NCBI GenBank assembly: GCA_905182985.1
Contig: CAJJDN010000040.1
Span: 568,938 to 632,937, forward strand
From: Paramecium sonneborni
Lineage: Eukaryota; Ciliophora; Oligohymenophorea; Peniculida; Parameciidae
Reading direction: 5' to 3'
Length of the DNA stretch: 64,000 nucleotides
Under the pieces are notes generated by a model. The model was not told the DNA's origin. It did no database searches and saw only the letters and a list, made by a program, of their open reading frames with translations. This document shows positions 24,014 through 36,644 of this stretch, piece by piece. The position numbers and the translations under genes were made by a program. Position 1 is the first letter of the stretch, and every line of letters starts with the position of its first letter.

Positions 24014-25537
24014 ATGCCTTATTCATTTAAACTCTTAGTTCACGATGTATAAATTTAAATTACAGACCCAATATTAATCTCAAGTCCTTCACTATCATTT
24101 ACAATAGCTAATTATCCAAAAATTATAATTAACGGAAAATCTCCTATTAGTAATATAAAAGGAACTTATGATTAACAGAAATCATTTGGCCATGGAAAAT
24201 CTATTTTATTGCATTTAAGTTAAGATAAAATGACAGACATCTTAAGAGAAATGCCACTTGAGATATTATTTTTGAATGGATAAGCAATTGTGGCTGGAGC
24301 AAGAATTAATCTAGAGCATTTTATTCCTGATATAGATTCAGAATTAAAGTTTAAAAGAGGCAATTTTCATTTACTTGATCATTTTGGTAAAACATATATA
24401 TTAGCTGATATATCTATTAGCATTCATGATCCAGATAAAATTCCTGATATTTTAAAAGAAGAAAAAGAAAGATAAAACTAAATGATGAAATTGAAATAAC
24501 AGCAAAATTATTTACAATCATTAGACTAACCTAATGATCCTGAACCTGTTCCAGACTAAATTGTTTATAATAAGAAGTAGAAATAAGACTCTACTCCTAA
24601 AATTTAAAATTCTTATCATTATACTTAATCTGAATAAAGAAGTCCAAGAAATACTGAAGATCTTTAATTATAAAACTAATAACCTAAAAAGATTGTTCAA
24701 TAACAACAGCCTTAATAAAATATACAACCCATTTAACCTAAATTATAACAAAGACCTGTAAGTGCTACACCTAAATCTAATAATGCTCGTAATTCTAGAT
24801 AACCAAATAGTTTTCATGAATCTAAAGCATCTCAAAAGTAGTCTATTAAAAAACCATTAAAACCTGCAATTAAAGTTAATAATTAACAAAAATAAAAAGC
24901 AATCATTCCCTCTAATCCCTAACCATAATAATAAACATTAAAAAAGAATCCTAATTCTGTGATCATACCAGAACCTGATGAAATTAAGGATATTCCAATA
25001 ACTGAATGGGTTAATTAACTTTATTGTCCTCCTCCTATGTTACTAGATAAAAAAGTATATGTTCATAAAGTTTATAATAATCCTGATGAATAAGTTGAAA
25101 AATATGTCAAACCTGCTAAATTCTATTCTGTGGGTATCTAAACTGAATTTTAATTACCATAATTCAAATCTGAACAAATCTAACACAATTAGAATTAATA
25201 AGACTTTACTCCTAAAGATAGAATTTAAACATAAACAGTTGTATCTGATAATTATCAAGAGGACTTTGAAAGTTTTGTTTAATCTTAATTTTCATAAAGT
25301 CAATAATTAAAGTAATCTAAAACTCCCAGAAATTAACCAACATCCAATAGAAGAACTAATTCTATCTAAGAAGCTGTTGAAGAAGATGTTATTTCAGATA
25401 TCTATTCTTAAGATTTTGAATAAATTAGTTAAAGTTAAACTTTTAAAAGAAGTTTATCAAAAAAAGATGATATATCTGATTCATATATTCCAGATTTTGA
25501 ATCCATCAGCCAATCCTAATAGTTTAGGAAAAAATGA
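24014..25537 (+). CDS. C2-like N-terminal domain plus long Q/P-rich tail (MAP10-like?)
   Basis: Single exon, 507 aa. Residues 1-150 form a beta-rich unit (FKLLVHDVQI, then SFGHGKSILLHL, ILREMPLEILFL, VAGARINLEHFIPD, and a final KTYILADISISIHD strand). The order 'GxGKS.L..L ... PL.+LFLN ... A.I.L' resembles the N-terminal C2-type domain of MAP10, a microtubule and ciliary protein. The remaining 350 residues are disordered, rich in Q, P, S and K, with acidic repeats near the end (two DFE-x-I-S-Q-S-Q units). I am sure of the gene, unsure of the family. Confidence 0.6.
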
Positions 25538-25569
25538 TTTTTAATTTCTTTATATTTATTATATTTCTT

Positions 25570-26905
25570 ATGGGTAACAAATAAACTCCTGAATAATAGT
25601 CCATTTAAGCTTATATTAAACATCTCAAAATTAAAAAGGAAACCATAAATTTAAGTGGAATACAATGTATGAAATATGACTAAATTATTATGACTATTAA
25701 TTAATGGAAAAAATTAGGCTAATAACTTTTACAAATTTAATAGGATTACCCTTTATATAATGCTAGAATTAAAAAAATCATTTCAGAACTTAAAATATTC
25801 ATTTAAAATATCAATTCTGAAGAAATGATTAAAGCACTTTAGAATAAATAAATATTAGAAGAATTTTCACGTTTAGGTAAAGGTAACCTAAATTTTAGAT
25901 ACTAGTGAAAGTAGTCCTAACTTAAATTTAAGTGAAAAAATATTAATTGATCAATGCCAATTTCAGGTCTAATCATTAATGAAATAAACAAGGATTAAAA
26001 GAAGAATTTTAAATAGTATTATAGAAATTAAAAAACAATCAAAGTTAAAGAATTTAGTAGAAAAACAAATATTATAAAAAGATCACTTTATTATGACCAT
26101 TATTAGAAAATATTGTTAGCTTGTATTATCAAATTTTCAATAGATAAACGTAAACAATATTAATTAAGAAATAATCGATCATTAGTAATCACTTCGATTT
26201 ATCAATAAATTTTAAATGAAATTACTTACAGAAATTTACATGAAAGATATTGATCCTGATATCACATTAAGAACTATTTTCTCCTATAATAACATTTTCC
26301 TTCATTATCTAAATTTCTTAAAATGTGTAAATATGGAAGAGTTACAAGTTTATGAAGAGATGATAAAACTTAAATAAAATATCACTCTTAATGAATTAGG
26401 GGCAGAATAAGTATTTTGGCTAAGCGAAAAGAAAGATCCTTATTCTTAAGTTATTCTATAATTAAATTATATTTATAAATAAATATGTCCTGTAAAAAAA
26501 TTTGAACTTATTGGAAAACTTAAATATACTATTTGCAAGGTATAATTCAAATATATCATAAGTGTTTGGATGAATATTATAGTGAGCATCCTATGGAAAA
26601 ATAAAAAGGAATATAAGTTGATAGTGATCACTTTTTAATAATTTTGATTTACACTTTGATTAGATAAAATTAACCTAATTTCTTGATTCATCTTAAATTC
26701 ATATAATTTACAATGTCAAAAGAAATCGGTAATTCAATAGTTTTTATAAATCTTTTTAGAAATAGATAGAGGATAAAATTCTTGGGTTTTTGTAAGTCTC
26801 CTTGCAGCTGTTACATAAATTTAAGAAAAAGACATGTGCAGAGATAATTTATAAAATTGTCTAGAAACTGTCATTTAGAGCTAATATATAGTTGAAGGAA
26901 TATGA
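25570..26905 (+). CDS. VPS9-domain protein (putative Rab5 guanine nucleotide exchange factor)
   Basis: Predicted 419 aa with introns 25877-25898, 26540-26562 and 26729-26759 (22, 23, 31 nt). The C-terminal 200 residues read as a VPS9 domain. The diagnostic block is VDSDHFLIILIYTLIRQNQP followed by NFLIHLKFIQ, equivalent to 'GADDLLP.L.Y..I....P.L.S.L.YI', and a closing helix with WVFVSLLAAVTQI. VPS9 proteins activate Rab5-type GTPases on early endosomes. The N-terminal half is helical with no other domain recognised. It begins MGNKQT, where Gly2 could be N-myristoylated. Confidence 0.75.
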
Positions 26906-27039
26906 TATGTATTTGATGTAAATTAGCTGAACTTTTTAATATATTTCTAACAAGTAAATACATTTGAAATCAAATATTAATAATCGATATTTATATCTTA
27001 ATTGTATAAGAATTTAATTATATAGGAATCATCATACTT

Positions 27040-27454
27040 TCAATGAAGATCAGAGTCTTCAAAAGAATGTTTTCTTCCTAAATCTAACTTCCTTCCTTTT
27101 AATATCAGTGGATTATTAAAAATACAAAATTCTTTTATATTTACTTCAGAGGGACTTACTTCAGTTGTTGATAGGAACCTATCTTCTTCATCTGAACTAT
27201 CAATTTCACCCTTTGAAACGAATACTTCAATTATTTTTGTTTTCCTAATAAATAGTCATTTTAAAATATTACGAACGATGTTCTTGCTATTTTTTAAGTG
27301 GATCTGTTTTCATAATTAGACCTAATTGTTTTAAATATTTGATGATGCTCTATTCTTTTTGATAAAGAGCAGTTTTTTTATTATCTTTGTTATGAAACAT
27401 AGGTAGAAATTCATCTAAACTATCTTTCGAATTAAAGGATTAAATAGCAAACAT
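27040..27454 (-). CDS. Hypothetical 128-aa protein
   Basis: One 28-nt intron (27245-27272). Begins MFAIQSFNSKDSLDEFLPMF. A basic helical middle is followed by an acidic stretch (DSSDEEDRF) and S/T-rich sequence. No membrane segment, signal peptide or known domain. Convergent with the VPS9 gene (135 bp between stops). Supported by the clean splice and even coding character only. Confidence 0.5.
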
Positions 27455-27508
27455 TAATTATTATTATCTTATGATACTATATATTATTTTTTATATTGTT
27501 ATAATGAT

Positions 27509-27880
27509 TCAATATTTTTATCTACGAACCCCTGCTAAACATGCTCTATATATATTTCTAGGATTTTCTGGGAACATATCAGCATGAATTCTTAAATCTT
27601 CAATATTATCTATAAAATGGAATTGCAATCATAATGATACCTAATTCTCCTTTTTTTGTCCACATAGCTTCAGCTGTATATCTTTTACACATGTCTTCAG
27701 CTTCTTATCTTAAAACAGGATCATTAACTCTACCAGTAGCATAATCACATCCTTTCCAACAGATTTAGATAGATGGGTTGTACCATGAAAATACATCTTA
27801 ACACATTGCATAGCAAGTACCACCATTATACCTTAGAATTTATCCACCTAAGATTATTTTTTAGGATTACCTGTTGCCAT
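27509..27880 (-). CDS. Small conserved-looking cysteine-rich protein, unknown
   Basis: Predicted 105 aa with introns 27848-27870 and 27610-27640 (23, 31 nt), the first only ten bases after the ATG. Six cysteines: CYAMC, ICWKGC, MCKRY and one near the C-terminus (RACLAG). No signal peptide. The paired spacing C-x3-C and C-x3-C is reminiscent of small redox or metal-binding proteins, including twin-Cys mitochondrial proteins, but spacing and length fit no family I can name. The GC content and regular splice sites suggest a well-expressed, constrained gene. Confidence 0.55.
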
Positions 27881-28099
27881 TTTTGATAATTAAAAAAATA
27901 AAATGTTATTGTATAGTATTATTATATAAGTTTAATAAATATTGTTCATTTAACTGTGTAATGTTAGAAGCAGGTAAGACTCATAAGGATTGATAATGTC
28001 TGTCTAATAATTGGGATAAATAAAATAGTTATTATTAATGAGAGTATATATAGAGAGTCATTAAAAAATTAAATCTTTAAATTTAAATAAAAACAATCA

Positions 28100-28655
28100 A
28101 TGTCTAGCAATAAAGAATAAATCAAGGCTGAAATTGATGAGAATAGAAAGAAATTAGCTGAAAAATTTGGATAAACAAAAATGGGTAGCACTTTGGCCAG
28201 AAGAAAGCATAAAAATGTTCATTAAACTTAAGTACGCAATGGAAATAATCATAATAGATAAATGACGATAAGAAGCTTAAATAAGTTATCAAGAAATTTG
28301 GAGTATAACAATTAGGAAATATTGATGAAGTCAACTTTTTCAAAGATGATAATACAATTATTCACTTTTCAAAACCAGAAGTCCAAGCAGCTATTGGAAG
28401 CAATACATTTGCCATTTTTGGAAATCCTGAAACTAAAAAGTTTGCAGAGTTGATGCCTGAAATTTTGAATCACATTGGTCCAAACTAAATGAGTCTTCTC
28501 TAAGAATTAATGAAAGAAAATTAGAATAAGGTACACAATTTAAAAATTTTAAGGAAAAAGTTGAAAAAATTGCTGAGGCTGATTAAAAAGAGGAGGATGA
28601 TATTCCTGATTTAGTATAAGGATAAAACTTTGAAGAAGCAAGTAAGAAAGAATGA
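28100..28655 (+). CDS. Nascent polypeptide-associated complex beta subunit (BTF3/NAC-beta)
   Basis: Predicted 168 aa with introns 28231-28256 and 28531-28553. The N-terminus has the ribosome-binding R-R-K-x-K motif (LARRKHKNV). It is followed by the NAC domain: KLKQVIKKFGVQQLGNIDEV, FFKDDNTIIHFSKPEVQ, then NTFAIFGNPETKKFAELMPE (family 'F...G...TK...+++P.IL.QLG'). An acidic tail (EEDDIPDLVQGQNFEE) closes the protein as in other NAC-beta subunits. It pairs with NAC-alpha at the ribosome exit tunnel to protect and sort nascent chains. Confidence 0.93.
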
Positions 28656-28934
28656 GTTACAATATAATATATTATGTATACCATCCATTATATTATTAAC
28701 CAATTTCTATTATAATGCAATATAAATGTAATTTGATGAAATAGAAGATCATATCTGAGATTGAAATAAGTATTGATAAAGATAGAATTAAGGAGTATAA
28801 GTATGTGATAAAAGAGGATATTGATTGTGTTAGTTTTTGAATATTTAATCAGAATTGGTAGGAGAGGTGAAATTGGATAATAGATATCAAATGGAATGAA
28901 TGCATTTGATATTATAATTAATTTAATTATTATT
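28656..28934. other. 279-bp spacer upstream of LIS1
   Basis: AT-rich, no supported gene. It must hold the 3' end of NAC-beta and the promoter of LIS1. No distinct motif seen. Confidence 0.5.
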
Positions 28935-30217
28935 ATGGTATTGACTGCAAGGCAAAGGGATGAATTAAATTAAGCAATACATCAATATTTATTGATAAGC
29001 TATCAATAAAGTGCATAGGTGTTTAAAGTAGAAGCAGTTGTTAAGGATGGATAGATTGAAGCAGATTTATTGGAAAAAAAATGGAATTCAATAGTAAGGT
29101 TATCAAAGAGAGTAATAACATTGGAATAGCAAGTAGAACAATTGAATGAATAATTAGCATAAGCTTAAGCTGGGAAATTACCATTTAATAAATGTACAAC
29201 AAATAAAGTTAAGATATAGCTGATGATGAATAGAGATTGATACCAATAGAGAAATTTAAATTAGAAGGACATAGAGCAGGAGTGAATTGTATAGCATTTC
29301 ATCCGTAATACTAAATTCTTGGTTCAGCAAGTGATGATGGTAGTATTAAATTATGGGATTACGAAAGCGGTCATTTCGAAAAAACATTAAAAGGACACAC
29401 AAGTAATGTAAATTGTTTGGCATTTGATCCTACTGGAAAATATATTTGTAGTGCTAGTAGTGTATAATTAAATTTGATAATAAGGATTTATCAATTAAAT
29501 TATGGGAATTAAAAAACCATACATGTGTTAAAACTCTAATTGGTCATGAACATAGTGTATCAACAGTTTAATTTTCTGATCATGGAGATTTTATATTGAG
29601 TGCTAGTAGAGATAAAAGTATCAAATTATGGGAGGTCTAGACTGGATTTTGTAAGAAAACCTTTTCTGAGCATTAAGAATGGGTCAGATGTGCTGTATTT
29701 AGTAATGATGAAAAACAAATGGCTTCTTGTTCTTAAGATTAAATGATATATATTTGGGTTATAGATAGTGCTTAAGTATTGCATTAATTGAGTGGACATG
29801 AACATGTAGTTGAATAAGTCAAATATATTCCAGAACATGGAGCTAAATAAATATTAACATAACAATAATAGCAAAACATTTAAACTATTAATTTATTAGT
29901 TTCTGTTTCAAGAGACAAAGAAATTAAAATTTGGAATACTATTTCTGGTACTAATCTATTTACATTATCTGGACATGATAATTGGGTTAATGGAGTCTCT
30001 TTCCATCCAGATGGAATTCATATGTTATCTGTATCAGATGATAAGACTATTAGAGTATTATTATCATTTATTAGAGGTTTGGAATTTGAAAGAACAAAAA
30101 TAAAAAAAGAAAATTGAAAATGCTCATGATAAGTTCATTTTGAAATGTGAAATTAATAAATTTATATTTGCCACATGTTCTGTAGACCAAACAATTAAAT
30201 TATGGCTATTAAGTTGA
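28935..30217 (+). CDS. LIS1: LIS1 homologue (dynein regulator, PAFAH1B1)
   Basis: Predicted 403 aa (410 in animals) with introns 29194-29219, 29462-29484 and 30055-30076. The start [19 protein letters not shown] is the LisH dimerisation motif, and [16 protein letters not shown] matches the following coiled coil. Seven WD40 repeats follow, for example [44 protein letters not shown] and [15 protein letters not shown] at the very end. The H...SA..D.SIKLW pattern is strong in nearly every blade. LIS1 binds cytoplasmic dynein and holds it in a microtubule-bound, force-producing state. Confidence 0.95.
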
Positions 30218-31416
30218 TCAAATAAAAAATATTTATCAAAAATATGTTAAATACATTTATTAATTCTATATTATAATTATGATATATTAATATAATATAA
30301 TCAGAATCTCCTTCTTAAATTCCATACTGATTAAACATATTATTCAAACTGAATATCATCTTCAATTAACACATTTATATTATTATAATACCCAATGAAT
30401 TCTTCAAAAGTCACGTTAGGATTCTTTACATAATCTCCTCCAGTCTAGATTTATTATTATTAAATCTTACAAAAACAATATGATGTTATTCAAATGTGTC
30501 TATGAATTCACATAAAACATCATCTTCTCTTTTTCTATTAGTTCTTACATCAGGATGATCTTTTGCATTAAATTATTCTATTTTAATTAAAATTTTAAAT
30601 ACATTTAACTATATCAATTGTTGTTTTTGGAAGAGATTCATAAGCTTGTTAAACAGCATTAAATTTTCTAAGATTCATTGTACCTTAAATTTATTTGATA
30701 AATCCATCATAATTCATCATTCCATTTGTTTAGAATTATTAAAAAACTTCATCTAAAATTTAATCACTAACTTCTAATCTCCATTATTTAAAACAATTTT
30801 TCCATTCTTAATATGAAAGTGCATTCAAATGAGATTTATCATACAACTAAAATCTATATTATATATTTATTAATCCTCTTAATCCTCTTTAAGATATTTT
30901 ATTTCTCAAAATTTAAACACCATCCATCTTTTATTTGACAGATTTTACACTTTATTCTCTTTCTTATTATTATTATTATTATTATTATGATTATTAAGAA
31001 ATTTATGATTGAGAAAGTGGAATTTATTAAATTTAAGATCCATTTTAATTGATTTTATTATCTTCTAAAGGTTTGAATATATTAAATGAAGCTGGTTAAT
31101 TATAACCAACAGAAGGTCTAGATTAAGCTAATTATTCTTATTAAGTAAATGTTCCAAAAGGTGCATTTGCAGATACACTGCCACCTTATAAAACATATCT
31201 ATGATGATCTTATAAATAACTTCTTTTATGATCTGGTTCAAATACTTATTTATTACCAGCATGATGACTTTTATTTCCATCTTATAATAATCTAAATACA
31301 TTAACAATTATTTATTCGAAATATTTATCATCAGGTATAGAAGCACTATAATTACTAAAGAATTCTAATAGTTCCTCTCTTGAAATATTTTCATGACCAA
31401 ATCCTCCATTAATATT
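30165..31416. repeat. Left copy of a 1252-bp duplication around N 31417
   Basis: 30165-31416 recurs as 31418-32669 at offset 1253, with no difference that I noticed. It covers the LIS1 C-terminus and stop, the spacer and the 3' half of the minus-strand calcyphosin-like gene. Typical of an unmerged contig overlap. Confidence 0.9.
30301..31416 (-). CDS. Duplicate 3' part of the calcyphosin-like gene, cut by N
   Basis: Same bases as 31554-32669. It has the stop at 30301-30303 and both 3' introns, but its 5' part is missing at the N. Almost certainly the same genomic gene as the complete copy to the right. Confidence 0.8.
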
Positions 31417-31417
31417 N
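31417..31417. other. Single N: assembly join 3
   Basis: To the right the sequence restarts inside the LIS1 C-terminal exon. Confidence 0.9.
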
Positions 31418-31553
31418 TATTTGCCACATGTTCTGTAGACCAAACAATTAAATTATGGCTATTAAGTTGATCAAATAAAAAATATTTATCAAAAATATGT
31501 TAAATACATTTATTAATTCTATATTATAATTATGATATATTAATATAATATAA

Positions 31554-33181
31554 TCAGAATCTCCTTCTTAAATTCCATACTGATTAAACATATTATTCAA
31601 ACTGAATATCATCTTCAATTAACACATTTATATTATTATAATACCCAATGAATTCTTCAAAAGTCACGTTAGGATTCTTTACATAATCTCCTCCAGTCTA
31701 GATTTATTATTATTAAATCTTACAAAAACAATATGATGTTATTCAAATGTGTCTATGAATTCACATAAAACATCATCTTCTCTTTTTCTATTAGTTCTTA
31801 CATCAGGATGATCTTTTGCATTAAATTATTCTATTTTAATTAAAATTTTAAATACATTTAACTATATCAATTGTTGTTTTTGGAAGAGATTCATAAGCTT
31901 GTTAAACAGCATTAAATTTTCTAAGATTCATTGTACCTTAAATTTATTTGATAAATCCATCATAATTCATCATTCCATTTGTTTAGAATTATTAAAAAAC
32001 TTCATCTAAAATTTAATCACTAACTTCTAATCTCCATTATTTAAAACAATTTTTCCATTCTTAATATGAAAGTGCATTCAAATGAGATTTATCATACAAC
32101 TAAAATCTATATTATATATTTATTAATCCTCTTAATCCTCTTTAAGATATTTTATTTCTCAAAATTTAAACACCATCCATCTTTTATTTGACAGATTTTA
32201 CACTTTATTCTCTTTCTTATTATTATTATTATTATTATTATGATTATTAAGAAATTTATGATTGAGAAAGTGGAATTTATTAAATTTAAGATCCATTTTA
32301 ATTGATTTTATTATCTTCTAAAGGTTTGAATATATTAAATGAAGCTGGTTAATTATAACCAACAGAAGGTCTAGATTAAGCTAATTATTCTTATTAAGTA
32401 AATGTTCCAAAAGGTGCATTTGCAGATACACTGCCACCTTATAAAACATATCTATGATGATCTTATAAATAACTTCTTTTATGATCTGGTTCAAATACTT
32501 ATTTATTACCAGCATGATGACTTTTATTTCCATCTTATAATAATCTAAATACATTAACAATTATTTATTCGAAATATTTATCATCAGGTATAGAAGCACT
32601 ATAATTACTAAAGAATTCTAATAGTTCCTCTCTTGAAATATTTTCATGACCAAATCCTCCATTAATATTGTGTAATAATTGTAAAGGTTCAAAAAAGTCT
32701 TAAATTATTTCATCATCACTTTTCTTTCCATTCTTTAGATCTGGATGATTTCTACAAATAAAATTATTTCTTAATGTAGATAATGTAACATAATCATTTG
32801 TTCTATATTTTTCAAATAATTATTCTATTAATTATGTTCTCTATTATGGCATTTCACCTCTCAAAACAAACATAAAACCCCATAAATCTATTAAACCTGA
32901 TTATTCTCTATCAAAATATTAAAAAACAAGATCTATTTCAGGATCTGTCACTTCAATTTTATGATCTCTTATAGCTTTTCTAAATTCAGTTAAATTTAAC
33001 ATCCCATCATGATCAGCATCTAGTATCTTTCCAACTCTATATAAAGAAATAAAGCCTCTTGCTCCTCTTGAAATCACTCTATTTCTTATTCTCTATACTA
33101 TTAATTCAACTTATCTAGATGTTGATGACATCTGAGATGCATTTGATTAATGAGATTTTACTGATTTTGGAACTGATTAAC

Positions 33182-33213
<32 letters not shown>

Positions 33214-34228
33214 TAATAAGATTTTACAGATTTATCTTAAGATGGAGAAAAGTTTAATTATTAAACAATTTATGGATTTGTTATTATATTCTATTATGAT
33301 TCAGGTGAATAATTTTATTATTATTATTTTAAACTTTTTGGGGGAGTATCATATTATGGCACTTATTATTAATATTAATTTAGATCCCAAACTGATGTTA
33401 TAATTGTCTTAAAAATTTCATCATTTGTCACATAAAATCCAAAATAAGAATAAAAATCAAAAAAATCTTGTATTGTTAGAACTTTAATTCCTCTTAATTA
33501 AAGATAAACACTCAATCCTGATAAAAATTCTTCACGAACATCATTAGGAGATCTATTTAGTATTTTAATTTCAGGATGTCTATCTGCATTAAATCTATTA
33601 ACCAATTATTATGGGCTTATTTCTCTTTATTCAAATGTATAAAATACATCTGACACTACTCCTTACCTTGTTTGATTCAAATATTAACCCTTTATTTAAT
33701 TAATCAAATTTGAAGCACTCATATACTCTCCATTGAATAATTAATATAACCCATCTACATCTATATTATTTCTTTTCAAATAATCTTGCAATTGTTAAGC
33801 AGTAAACTAATTTGGTAAACTAATCGCTAAATTCAAAATGCCTAATGCTCCTTTTAATTATAATTTTAATCTTAGCTATTCTAAAGGATTTCCTATTTGA
33901 ACAATCCTTGATTCTGCTTATTCCTCCAATGATTGTTTTCCAACAACTCTATTGATAAACTCCTTATATTACACTTATTCGTTTACTGAATAAGTTGACC
34001 AAAGTCTTTCTCCAAACTATATTTATCAAATTCTTATACTTCTTAATCTGAAATCGTAACACCTGCTTTTGCTATTGCTTTCAGAAAGTCTTGTTTCTTT
34101 AAATACCCTTCATTGTTGAGATCAAAGAATTTGAAAATTTTAAGTAAAACTGTTTCAACTCCAATTCTTGAAGAAGCTTTGAATTAAAGTTTTGTTACAA
34201 GTTCTTTTTCAAATTGCTAAATATCCAT
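31554..34228 (-). CDS. Multi-EF-hand protein built of three calcyphosin-like units
   Basis: Predicted 866 aa with introns 34017-34039, 31831-31855 and 31698-31723. It opens MDIQQFEKELVTKL. EF-hand loops are visible: FDLNNEGYLKKQDF, LDADHDGMLNLTEF, FDREQSGLIDLWGF. Three times a calcyphosin signature follows: FNADRHPEIKI, FICRNHPDLKNGKKSDDEI and FNAKDHPDVRTNRKREDDV. Each is followed by an acidic '..F.E(E/F)...YY' hand and a closing V-W-N/D-L helix, as in CAPS/CAPSL ('HP.V..GE.TE.E.L..FL..F'). Single-unit calcyphosins are about 200 aa Ca2+ sensors often found in ciliated cells. Long Q-rich linkers separate the units. Some loops, especially in units 2 and 3, lack acidic residues and may not bind Ca2+. 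Confidence 0.8.
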
Positions 34229-35459
34229 TTTAACGATAATTTAAATTGTATTTTTAGAAATGACATCTCGTCATAAGTTTACTAATAATCATCAAAGATA
34301 TTTTGTATTTTTTATCAATTTTAGACAATATCCTCAAACAAAAAATATATGAACTAAAATTATTTACCTTTCATTTATTATATTTATAATCTCAATTAAT
34401 TTTTAGACATTTTTTAAGATATTTGATTATAATAAATATACTGATAGAGGTAGTTGTAGATCTTCACAAATTAATAAAATAGATATAGATTACTTGAATT
34501 TCAATCAATTTATAATCATATATTGGATTCAAGATTTTATTATATTAGAACAGAAATTTAATCTAGATACAACTAACTTTTTGAAAGAGATTTGGTTTTT
34601 ATTCTTTAATATATGGTGAATTTATAGAAATTTTATTGATAGCAACTTATTTACGAAAATATCATTTCAATATGCAACAAAACCTTAATACTATTCCAAA
34701 TATTAATAGATACAAATGGGCTTTTCTTTTGACGAATATTGCAATTTCTAATTAATTTATTCTATTGTAGATCATAAACTCTTAAATCAAAATGATGTAA
34801 ATAACAGCTAGATTATAGATATTCCAGCCTTTTCTTTTTTTTTTTAAATAATTTGTCTCAATTTATATTAACAACATATAAATTTTTGTGTTTATTTCTA
34901 AGTATTTTAAAGCATAGTTATTTTTTTATCTCAAATTTAAAATATCGAAAGAAAAGGTTTATTATTTAGAAAGCTCCAAAAAATAGTTTCAGGAAAGCCT
35001 TAAAAATTAATAGGCTCTGTTCCCTAATTATATGAGATATTTCTATTCTATCATTAGTTTATATTTAAATTTAAATATAGAATTTTATTGTAAAAGATAA
35101 TTTTAAATGTTTATATGTTTCAAAAGTAATAAATGTTAATCATTTGTTTAATAGATTTAGATGTTATGATCTTGTTCACCTAAAAAATATATATATTGTG
35201 AATCAGGTTTAAGTAAAATTCATTAGGATAATCTTTATGTTCAATGATAATTAGATTAGTTTTTAAATTATTTACAGTAATATGATAATATTCTTATATT
35301 TTTCAAAAAGGAGATGCTGCATAAAATTGAATTATTATTTGAAATGATCAGGTTATTAATAAAATATTACCTTAATTGGAATGTTTTTTAATTTAATTTT
35401 AAGATTTTTGGAGAATACAAACATATTATGATGTGATTGCATTTTATTAATAAAATAAA
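34229..35459. other. 1.2-kb interval with one doubtful open frame
   Basis: AT-rich. The plus-strand frame 34672-35169 (165 codons, begins MQQNLNTIPN) is hydrophobic and aromatic-rich with no recognised domain. Both flanks show no coding character. It could be a small membrane protein, the remains of a pseudogene, or chance. It also carries the divergent promoters of the calcyphosin-like gene and RSPH14. Confidence 0.25.
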
Positions 35460-36601
35460 ATGGAGTTTAATTTGAGAAATGAATAAATGATAGCATACCA
35501 TAGAAATAGAGAAGATTATGAACCTTAACCAGAGGATTGTTTATAATTTGCATATGGGGATCGCAGATATGTGAAGATGACTAATTAAATATTTGCAAGT
35601 GATGACATTTTGAAACTGAAGAACTTAGAGGAAATAAATGAAGATTTGTATTTATGATAATGAAAATTATAATAGTCATAGAGGAGACTTTATAACATTG
35701 GCATTATTATCAAGTGAAATATTAGATGTTTTAATGAGTCACTTATCAAATGTTCATGAACGAATTAGAGAATTATCTTCAAGTGCAATTGTATAATAAT
35801 TAGAATAAATATTAAGGTGTTAATAAGTTCAATAAAATTTGGAAGGGATAAAATAATGGAGAAGTATTATGTTCCTACAATAATGAAACTTCTAAATGAT
35901 TAAGTAGTTAATATAAGAAAGAATGGATATCTTAGTTTATTGAATATGACAGAGTTTTAATAAGGTAAAGTTATTAAGAATGTTTAGGAGTTGATCATGT
36001 ATATGCATAGGGAATTTTGGCACCATTAGTAAATAAATTAGTGGAAGAGAGTGTTGAAGATTTATTAATTTTGGATTTATAATTATTAGAAAAGATATTA
36101 TATTGTGGAGATGCATAAGTGGAAGTGTTAAAAACATAAGCAATTAAAAGATTAACTTAATTATTAAAAAGAACAAACTTTAAATTAAGATCTTTAGCAT
36201 GTAAGAATTTGGCTTGTATTTCTTATGATGCAAATGGAAAATTAGAAATAATTAATTAAGGATGCGTACTTGAATTATGTGCAAGATTATTAGATGATAA
36301 TAATGAAGTTATAACAAATGCAACAATAGCTTTGGCTAGTTTAGCATAACATAATGAATGTAAATTTTAAATGATGGATAATAATTAACTTGATATTGTT
36401 ATTAAATTACTTAGTCATAAGGATCATTAGATTAAATTAAATAGTGTTCAATTAGTAACAAGTCTTGCTGAACATCCAAAAGGAAGAAAGGAATGTTATA
36501 AATGTTTACCTACTCTTTAGAACTTTTCAACTGATCCTTAATATGAATACATAAGTCCATATGCAATCTAGGCTATTGAAGTTATTAAATGGGAACCTTG
36601 A
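35460..36601 (+). CDS. RSPH14: RSPH14 (radial spoke head 14 homologue, armadillo repeats)
   Basis: Predicted 353 aa (human about 348) with introns 35648-35675, 35817-35845 and 35965-35987. Near the N-terminus PEDCLQFAYGDRR parallels the family's 'P..FG...LP.L'. The rest is armadillo helices: VLKTQAIKRLTQLL, NFKLRSLACKNLACIS, VITNATIALASLAQH. The ending is diagnostic: VQLVTSLAEHPKGRKECYKC, a Leu-Pro-Thr, then AIQAIEVIKWEP, against human '..LTMLAEAPEGRK....VPTF.....AI.VI.FKP'. RSPH14 (RTDR1) is an axonemal radial-spoke protein of motile cilia. Confidence 0.8.
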
Positions 36602-36644
36602 AAAAATAGATTAATTATATATTTCATATTATAATATATTAATT

